Shown one piece after another: positions 59,520-64,000 of a stretch of 64,000 nt of DNA (the stretch's first letter is position 1; each line of letters opens with the position of its first letter). Location: positions 85,386,497 to 85,450,496 of the forward strand of contig OW799234.1 in NCBI GenBank assembly GCA_941918925.1, written 5' to 3'. The notes under the pieces were generated by a model. That model saw nothing but the letters and a program-made list of their open reading frames with translations. It ran no database searches and was not told where the DNA came from. Position numbers and translations under genes: made by a program. Origin of the DNA: Phyto melanocephala. Lineage: Eukaryota > Arthropoda > Insecta > Diptera > Rhinophoridae.

Positions 59520-60136
59520 ATGATATATATACGCCATTTTGAAGTGGCGGCCAACATGAATTTTATTTTTTTTTTATAGTGCTTATATTGCGCTAGTCAA
59601 GTCCTTTTAGATGATAAAGCTGAAAAAACTGATTTTAGTTTGAAAAATTTTTGAAATATATATTTTCAAAAAAAAAATTTGCCAATAACTTTACCGATTA
59701 GAGCCCGATTAATTCAAACATTTTTCACGAATATCTCTAGAGGCATATTATATCTACAAATAGTAGTAAAGGTACCTATAAATTATTCTATGGCTGAAAA
59801 ATTTTAATTTTGGTGGTAAAAATGTGGAAAAAAACAGAGGAAGTCGTGTTTATTTGCTCATATCTCAGAAAGTTATGGGGCGATTGTGCTGAATTTCAAA
59901 AGCGACTCATTCCCGGATATTTTCAAAAGGTTGATACCATACACAGATCTGAGGAACATATGGTTGCTTCTAAAAGTTGATTTCAACCAACACACGGACA
60001 GACGGATAATCGACTCGTCTATTCATAAGCTTTCAGAAAATATACACTTTATGGGTTCAGAAATGAAAATTGTAGAAATTTTACACGGAATGACAAACCT
60101 ATATGTAACCTAACACTCACTGTGAAGGGTATAAAT
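59520..60136 (+). mobile_element. Dispersed repeat family 2, 3' half
   Basis: Starts with the segment shared with 16622-16830 (CGCCATTTTGAAGTGGCGGC). It continues past GAGCCCG, where the other copy is interrupted, through TTCACGAATATCTCTAGAGG, ACACACGGACAGACGG, the core (CACTTTATGGGTTCAGAAAT) and CACTGTGAAGGGTATAAATG. It shows what the right half of the 16233 element should look like. Confidence 0.6.
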
Positions 60137-60596
60137 GAAATTTACAAATTTAAAACTTGTGAGTGTATTGAGCTTTTAGAACTGTTAGTGGCATGTACAT
60201 GTAAACCGTCAATGCTGTTACAAATTCATTAATGTGTTTTTTACTGAGTTTTTAGGAGAGCAAAAAAGCATTTTATTTTGTTACTTTAGAGTATTAAACT
60301 TGGGCATACCGACTATTGTTTTTTTTTTGAACCCATCAAGATATCCTTAAACGGTTTGGTGGATGGATGTCCGACCAATAATAGTTCAAAAGACAGCAAG
60401 AAAAAATTTTTTTTTTTAAATTGTCACAACCACATTTGTCAGAACGAAAACGCTAGATTAATAACGCTCTCATATTTTGCTATGTCGTTTATTTCATATT
60501 AATACGACAAGATAATTTAAACACCTTGTAAAAATTTGAACAAATATATTAACATGTTTCGTTTCTGTTTTTTTTTTTTTTAAATCTCACCCCTAG

Positions 60597-60830
60597 GGAG
60601 ATGTAAATTCGATTGAAAGTATAACAGAAGATGCTGTAAGTGAAAAAATACCTTCAGCTGATTTAGATTGGATCGATGCAGTAGTGCAGGAGCGTCAAGA
60701 TCGTGAAATCTTAGCCAAACCCAGCAAAAAGAAAAAGAAGAAACATGCCAAGGAACTAGATCAACTAGATGGTGTACCTATGAAAGCATATCCAACCGAT
60801 TCTGGCTCCGTCAAGGAGGAGGATGAAAAG
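60597..60830 (+). CDS. Host gene, fourth coding exon
   Basis: Acceptor CCCCTAG at 60596; phase 0 start GDVNSIESITEDAVSEKIPS. It continues ADLDWIDAVVQERQDREILA, KPSKKKKKKHAKELDQLDGV and PMKAYPTDSGSVKEEDEK. The KKKKKKHAK run could be a nuclear localisation or membrane-phospholipid binding patch; acidic Glu/Asp segments flank it. The likely donor is AAG|GTGGTT at 60831, phase 0. It is weaker than the others, but the codons after it (CLYYTLMCCDCTIS, stop 60882-60884) look like intron. If that donor is not used, the protein would end at 60884. Later exons must lie beyond the window. Confidence 0.65.
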
Positions 60831-61911
60831 GTGGTTAAATGTCTCTATTATACATTAATGTGTTGTGATTGTACAATTTCGTAGACATCAAACCTTAAAA
60901 ATAGAATCCATAAATATTTAGACATCGCACAACAATTACAGAAATATAGGAAAACAATGCATTTAACTTTTGTTTATTGTTTTTAATTAAAAATAAAAAC
61001 AAATATATACATATGTATATGTATATATTTTTTTGTTTTTAAAATGACTGAAAACTTTAAAAGCGAAAAAAAAAACTTCTAACTTTAATCAAAATTAAAT
61101 TTAATATTTATGCATAATATAAAAAATAAAAAAAATAAACATTTAAAAAAAACTACTTATATCTAACACAAAAATGATATAACGTACGTAATCATACATG
61201 CCAATTCGTAAACGTGAACATAGAATTCCTAATAATTATTTAACATTTTAGTAGATTAGTTGTACTAAATAAAAGCAGACATACATACATACATAATTAA
61301 AAAGAAAATATATCACATATGTATTACATATACGTACGTACATATAAAAATTATAAAAAAAATATGTATTATTACTTAATATTTTCTCTTTTGATACTTT
61401 ATATATAATTTACACATACGTACATACATGTTTACAATTACAAAACTCAAATTTAAAATCGTATTTAACAAATTTAATTTTGTTTAACATTTTATAAGTT
61501 TCTTTTTTTTTTAAGGAAGAGTTATTTGAAATAACATTATAAAACTAGGTACTTATATTAAAGAAAAACAAAAAACAAAAAAATACTAAAATAAAATTTG
61601 ATTATAAAAATAAATACAAATACAAATATTTTTGATATTGAAATTTCGTGTACTAAAAAAAACATCAAATACTTTTAAGGCTTTGTACACACTAATCGTG
61701 TAAGTTTAATAACATTAAGAAATGTTTACTACTTAAAATAGTAGCTCAGCTATGAAAACTATAAATTTTATAAAATATTAATAAATGACAAAACAATTTG
61801 TAAAATAAAAAATCGTTTTTATTCGTTTAAAAATTGTAATATCAGAATATTCCAAATCTTGAAAATAAAACTGTTTTTATATACAAACATATCTCTTCAC
61901 TACCTCTAAAT

Positions 61912-62119
61912 CAAGGCATATTTATTCATCAGGTACTCTTGATTCGCCAGCTGATTATTTTTTTCAACACTTATTTTAAATTACAGCTGTCAAAATGCAT
62001 AAATAAAAAACAATTTTCTCTCTGTTCTAATTTATTTCAAATGTCAAACTTCATATATAAAAAATATAAACAAAAAATTCTCTCCGAACTGCAATTACCT
62101 GATGAATAAATATGCCTTG
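61912..62119. mobile_element. CAAGG-family MITE, complete
   Basis: Perfect 24-bp inverted ends, CAAGGCATATTTATTCATCA+GGTA at 61912-61935 and its reverse complement at 62096-62119. The interior is 160 bp with CAGCTG twice and no coding frame. Related ends are at 5415, 6025, 6697, 23177, 32511 and 32861. Confidence 0.8.
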
Positions 62120-62136
62120 CTCTAAATATGTATATA

Positions 62137-62160
62137 AAAAGGGTGTCCCAAAATTAATAC
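62137..62160 (+). repeat. Possible lone transposon end GGGTGTCCC
   Basis: GGGTGTCCCAAAATTAATAC resembles the reverse complement of the possible right end at 35085-35095 (TTGGGACACCC). No partner end or transposase is found here. Confidence 0.3.
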
Positions 62161-62482
62161 AAGATTTGAATTTGTCGCCATTTATGCAGTAAAGTGTTGG
62201 CAACCTAAAAAAAAAGAAAACAATTCGGCAGTTGACAGTTTACTTCACGTCTACATGAGCCATCGATTTGTTCAGACTAGAACAACACGTCGGCAGAGCA
62301 ACTGTCAAAAAAATTTTCATGTTTTTTTATATGGAGAAATCGTATAAAGTGTATTTTGTTGCTATTTTTCAGTGTCGTCTCTTTCTTTCATATTCAAAAT
62401 GCCTTTTAATATCATACATCCTTGTTCGTCGAACAAATGTTCTGACAACGCTGTTTAAACAAGAACAAAACATCGACAATAG

Positions 62483-62559
62483 CGGTCCACACCAGGCAAA
62501 TTCATATGCGCACAAAAAATTGTTCGTTGTTCGAACAAATCGATGGCTGGTGTGGACCG
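62483..62559. repeat. Small foldback
   Basis: CGGTCCACACCAG (62483-62495) and its perfect reverse complement (62547-62559) enclose 51 bp with TTGTTCG/CGAACAA inside, a further small palindrome. Confidence 0.65.
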
Positions 62560-62640
62560 TACGTTAGGGTTAGTAAATGTTGTTGCCATTGTGTTATGTT
62601 GTTTTGTTAGAGATGTGCAAATGTCGTGATTTTATACGTT

Positions 62641-63341
62641 ATAGCATGTTTCCACGACACATTCAATTACTTGATTCGCTCTTTAAATTACTTAAGTGAA
62701 TTACCCTGTTTCCACGACATATTGTTAATATGATTTTACAGTTCTTCTTCGTGCCTTTTTTATTTAAATTATCGTTTTGTTTTTTGGCGGTGAACATTAA
62801 GTAATATAAAATTTTTTATAGAAAATTATAATTATTTTATCAATGGAGGCAAAAAGTAAGTAATAATAGTAATAATATTGTAAATTTATAAGAAATGTAT
62901 GCAAATAATATCATTATTTTTTTATTACAAGAAAATAGAAAAAGTTCAAAAAAATAGGACCAGTGAGCCAGCAAATCCTCTAAACACAATTTTGTCTCAT
63001 TCAATAATTTTTATGTGGCCAATACTCTGCTAGACATAACAACTTTCTTTAAAGTTTTCGTTTTTTTTTATTTTTTATATATGAAATTTAACTTTTTTCT
63101 TTTTCCTTTTCGCTTTGCTTTGATATTTTTGACAGCTGGAGATGGTAAACTACCGATAAAAATTAGAGAAGACACTGATTTTATTATAATTCGCATGGTA
63201 ATTCTAAATGAATTACGCACAAAAATAGTAATTCGCATTGAAAATTTCGCATGGCAAATTATGTAATTCGGTTCGTAATTAGGATTTGAATTATAAATAA
63301 AACATCGAATTACGAATATCGTTGCCGTGGAAACATGCTAT
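62641..63341. mobile_element. Non-autonomous transposon with ATAGCATGTTTCCACG ends
   Basis: ATAGCATGTTTCCACG at 62641-62656 is matched by its reverse complement at 63326-63341. The motif CTGTTTCCACGACA is repeated internally at about 62706. Many GTAATTCG/CGAATTAC boxes fill the right half, as subterminal repeats would. 701 bp, no credible coding frame. Superfamily unknown; no clear target duplication. Confidence 0.6.
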
Positions 63342-64000
63342 TACTCACGCGTGATCGTAGTTATACAGTAGACTCGCGGTAACGTGAACTATTAAAAACC
63401 GATCGTGTTCACGTTTGAAAAGTTGTTCATGTTAAAGAAGGTGTAACTCTTTAAAATTTCCAAATAAATTAGACATGTATTTTAACTCAAATTCATATAT
63501 TCATTTGTTTTTTGGATTGTTATGTAAAGAAAAAAAAAGTACGTTAAAATTAATTAAAAAAATGTGTTACCATTTTTTGGATTATCTTTTCATTTTTAAA
63601 TTTTAATTGATGAATAAATTCTTTCTCTTAAAATAGCTAACGGGATATCCTCTTCACAGTCTTTTTCATCTTCTAAAGAGCTAAAAATGTTCGTTGAGCA
63701 TTTTGCTATTGATTCACTTCAAGACATTGCCAAGTTGAACTTAAATAGCCAATAGCGTCCATTAATAGTTAAACCTTGTTTTAAAAATGGCAGCTGTCAT
63801 CCATTACGATTTGGAGCATTTGTAGTCCACAGGAGATTCAAAATTTCTAAAAGAGCGAAGATTTTTTGTCTTTCCAATCACAAAAAGTTTAACTTTAGAA
63901 TTTTGGTAGGTTTTGCGACATTTTTCACGAAAAACTTTAGATTAGATCATGCTAAATCAGCAGCGCGCACAAAAGTAAACCTGATCAATCATTTACGGGG
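63342..64000. other. Non-coding DNA at the window end
   Basis: Nothing recognised. Confidence 0.5.

Larger units (their letters stand above)
58431..60596 (+). other. Host gene, third intron carrying repeats
   Basis: GTAAGA to CCCCTAG. About 2.2 kb, mostly family-1 copy F and a family-2 3' half, both in the sense orientation. The rest is AT-rich. Confidence 0.65.
60831..64000 (+). other. Fourth intron or downstream DNA
   Basis: No further exon found to the window end. Contains the MITE at 61912, a foldback at 62483 and a TIR element at 62641. The rest is AT-rich, with (TACA)n near 61270 and 61330. Confidence 0.5.

Overview
The window looks like nuclear DNA from a higher fly (Diptera, Schizophora). 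A calyptrate such as a blowfly or house-fly relative is my best guess. It is very AT-rich, has GT-AG introns and long non-coding tracts, and is full of decayed transposons typical of insects: jockey-like non-LTR elements, mariner-like DD41D transposases, a hAT element and an LTR-element relic. It also carries dispersed repeats whose core resembles repeats I remember from Drosophila. I see no tRNA, rRNA, CRISPR or bacterial-type operon.

Only one host gene is well supported. It lies on the + strand and enters the window in the right half. Four coding exons (42592-42775, 57669-58068, 58191-58430, 60597-60830) join in frame across three introns, the first about 14.9 kb long, and the last exon donates to an exon beyond the window. 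The protein is Ser/Thr/Asn/Gln-rich and low-complexity, with a basic N-terminus and a lysine stretch. I do not recognise it. Three other stretches look protein-like but have no clear gene around them: 2244-2368 (+), 12645-12875 (+) and 53917-54261 (-, with one in-frame stop).

Layout. 1-1.4 kb: 3' part of a non-LTR retrotransposon. 1.4-16.2 kb: non-coding AT-rich DNA with two copies of the main dispersed repeat (8.6 and 14.3 kb), a related older family (7.1 kb), a foldback (3.8 kb) and MITE relics. 16.2-18.5 kb: a second repeat family joined to a gag-protease relic. 19.7-21.2 kb: a lone mariner end, a non-LTR tail relic and a transposase relic. 22.1-29.2 kb: MITEs and a dense block of dispersed repeats, partly nested. 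31.2-32.4 kb: a nearly complete DD41D mariner-like element with inverted ends and TA flanks. 34.3-36.7 kb: another transposase relic and a family-2 repeat. 37.7-39.0 kb: a hAT element with an 8-bp target duplication. 39.3-42.3 kb: two mariner-like relics. 42.6 kb to the end: the host gene, whose introns carry a palindromic-end transposon, a second jockey-like tail, a 123-bp tandem repeat, several transposase relics, MITEs and more dispersed repeats.

The most interesting theme is the dispersed repeat family. At least five full-length copies in both orientations, plus derivatives, share a fixed order of parts: a terminal hairpin 11-12 nt inside a conserved ACTTGT end, a variable A-rich tract, a (GTCY)n-like tract, a conserved core, and a TATACCC/GGGTATA hairpin at the other end. 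This resembles non-autonomous Helitron/Helentron (DINE-1, mini-me) elements. No numerical similarity search was possible; all homology calls come from reading motifs by eye.
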